From positions 23,464 through 81,069 of the forward strand of contig NEWR02000009.1 of NCBI GenBank assembly GCA_002869885.2: DNA of 57,606 bases, given 5' to 3'. The translations under genes and the position numbers were made by a program. Position 1 is the stretch's first letter, and each line of letters starts with the position of its first letter. Below the pieces are notes generated by a model. It worked only from the letters and a program-made list of their open reading frames with translations, did no database searches and had not been told where the DNA came from. This stretch comes from Nitrospira sp. CG24C (GTDB lineage Bacteria; Nitrospirota; Nitrospiria; Nitrospirales; Nitrospiraceae). Shown one piece after another: positions 57,348 through 57,606 of this stretch.

Positions 57348-57606
57348 GATGTACCAGCTTGTTGCGTGACTTTGCCTGCGCGACTGTTTGTGAATCGGTT
57401 CACGATGATCTTACGACTTTCTTCTGCGAATAACAGCGCAAGGGCGCCCAGCGCGAGTGGCCCGAAGATCCAGACAGGCAAGGGGCTAGTTCCGAAGATT
57501 GCGTTGCCCCAGGGGGTATAGATGATGAACGCGAGAACGACGAGTTCTGTCGCGATTCCCCAGAGGAGCAATGGATTGCTGAACCAGCCGAGTCGAGAGA
57601 GCGACA
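57344..57606 (-). CDS. Cation-transporting P-type ATPase, C-terminal end (partial)
   Basis: Only the last ~85 residues lie in the window: two membrane helices (WFSNPLLLWGIATELVVLAF, LPVWIFGPLALGALALLFA) and ESRKIIVNRF, characteristic of Ca/Na-type or related P-type ATPases. Ends TQQAGTS. The reading frame stays open to the right edge. First gene (as seen) of the minus-strand operon. Confidence 0.8.
   Translation of the reverse strand, partial: SLSRLGWFSNPLLLWGIATELVVLAFIIYTPWGNAIFGTSPLPVWIFGPLALGALALLFAEESRKIIVNRFTNSRAGKVTQQAGTS

Noticed and set aside
1..57606. CRISPR array
   Set aside because: All repeats are palindromic word chains or REP units without regular spacers, and no cas gene is seen.
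1..57606. tRNA or rRNA genes
   Set aside because: No cloverleaf-like or rRNA-like segment was recognised in the intergenic regions; a computed search could still find one.

Overview
This window looks like chromosomal DNA of a Nitrospira-type bacterium (phylum Nitrospirota). The evidence is indirect: a phosphoketolase beside many small periplasmic c-type cytochromes, a PPK2, dodecin, BCAM0308- and DUF1264-family proteins, and moderately GC-rich coding. No ribosomal RNA or other decisive marker is present, so the genus is an inference. I saw no tRNA, rRNA, CRISPR array or intact mobile element.

Layout. 1-6.2 kb: the end of a phosphoketolase, a small membrane protein, a P-type (Mg2+-type) ATPase broken by an internal ~390 bp duplication, a ComEA-like HhH protein and a TacAT-type toxin-antitoxin pair. 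6.4-11.5 kb: three small cytochromes, a globin-coupled diguanylate cyclase, an ECF sigma factor with a Cys-rich tail, and wrecks of IS30 and IS3 transposases. 12-18.7 kb: copper resistance genes copAB, then a redox group (TsdA-like diheme cytochrome, OsmC, tetraheme cytochrome, DsrE). 18.7-26.9 kb: PPK2, a Spy/CpxP-like protein, seven more cytochromes (six on the plus strand, one on the minus), DUF1264, YtxH and a glutaredoxin-CcdA fusion. 26.9-34.3 kb, mostly minus strand: stress genes (Usp, Hsp20, phosphoribosyltransferase, dodecin, MlaC, YbaK) and two paralogous NTF2-like secreted proteins. 35-43.1 kb: a cytochrome, a broken porin-cytochrome gene with another ~400 bp internal duplication, and a heavy-metal RND pump (adaptor plus pump). 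43.1-57.6 kb: repeat-rich DNA around a cytochrome, an AEC permease and zwf; then an M20 peptidase, a GNAT-cNMP fusion, HEAT, PII-like, ferritin-like and macro-domain genes; and a minus-strand operon of P-type ATPase, MacA-like adaptor, MacB-like permease, PolX-like HhH protein and M28 peptidase.

Taken together the genes suggest an envelope redox and metal-stress region. Fourteen c-type cytochrome genes (18 CxxCH motifs) are mixed with copper and heavy-metal export, thiol/persulfide chemistry, disulfide exchange and general stress proteins. Several transcription units start near sites with the GG-N10-GC spacing of sigma-54 promoters.

The most unusual content is between genes. There are eight long imperfect palindromes whose arms reiterate a ~9 nt word (TCTGGTTTG-like). 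Other palindromes use the same design with different words, a ~80 bp module is reiterated around zwf, and REP-like sequence sits in frame inside the RND pump gene. Two genes carry tandem partial duplications whose copies differ by 8-9%, almost all at silent sites. That points either to recombination between sister lineages or to an assembly that stitched two strain haplotypes together.
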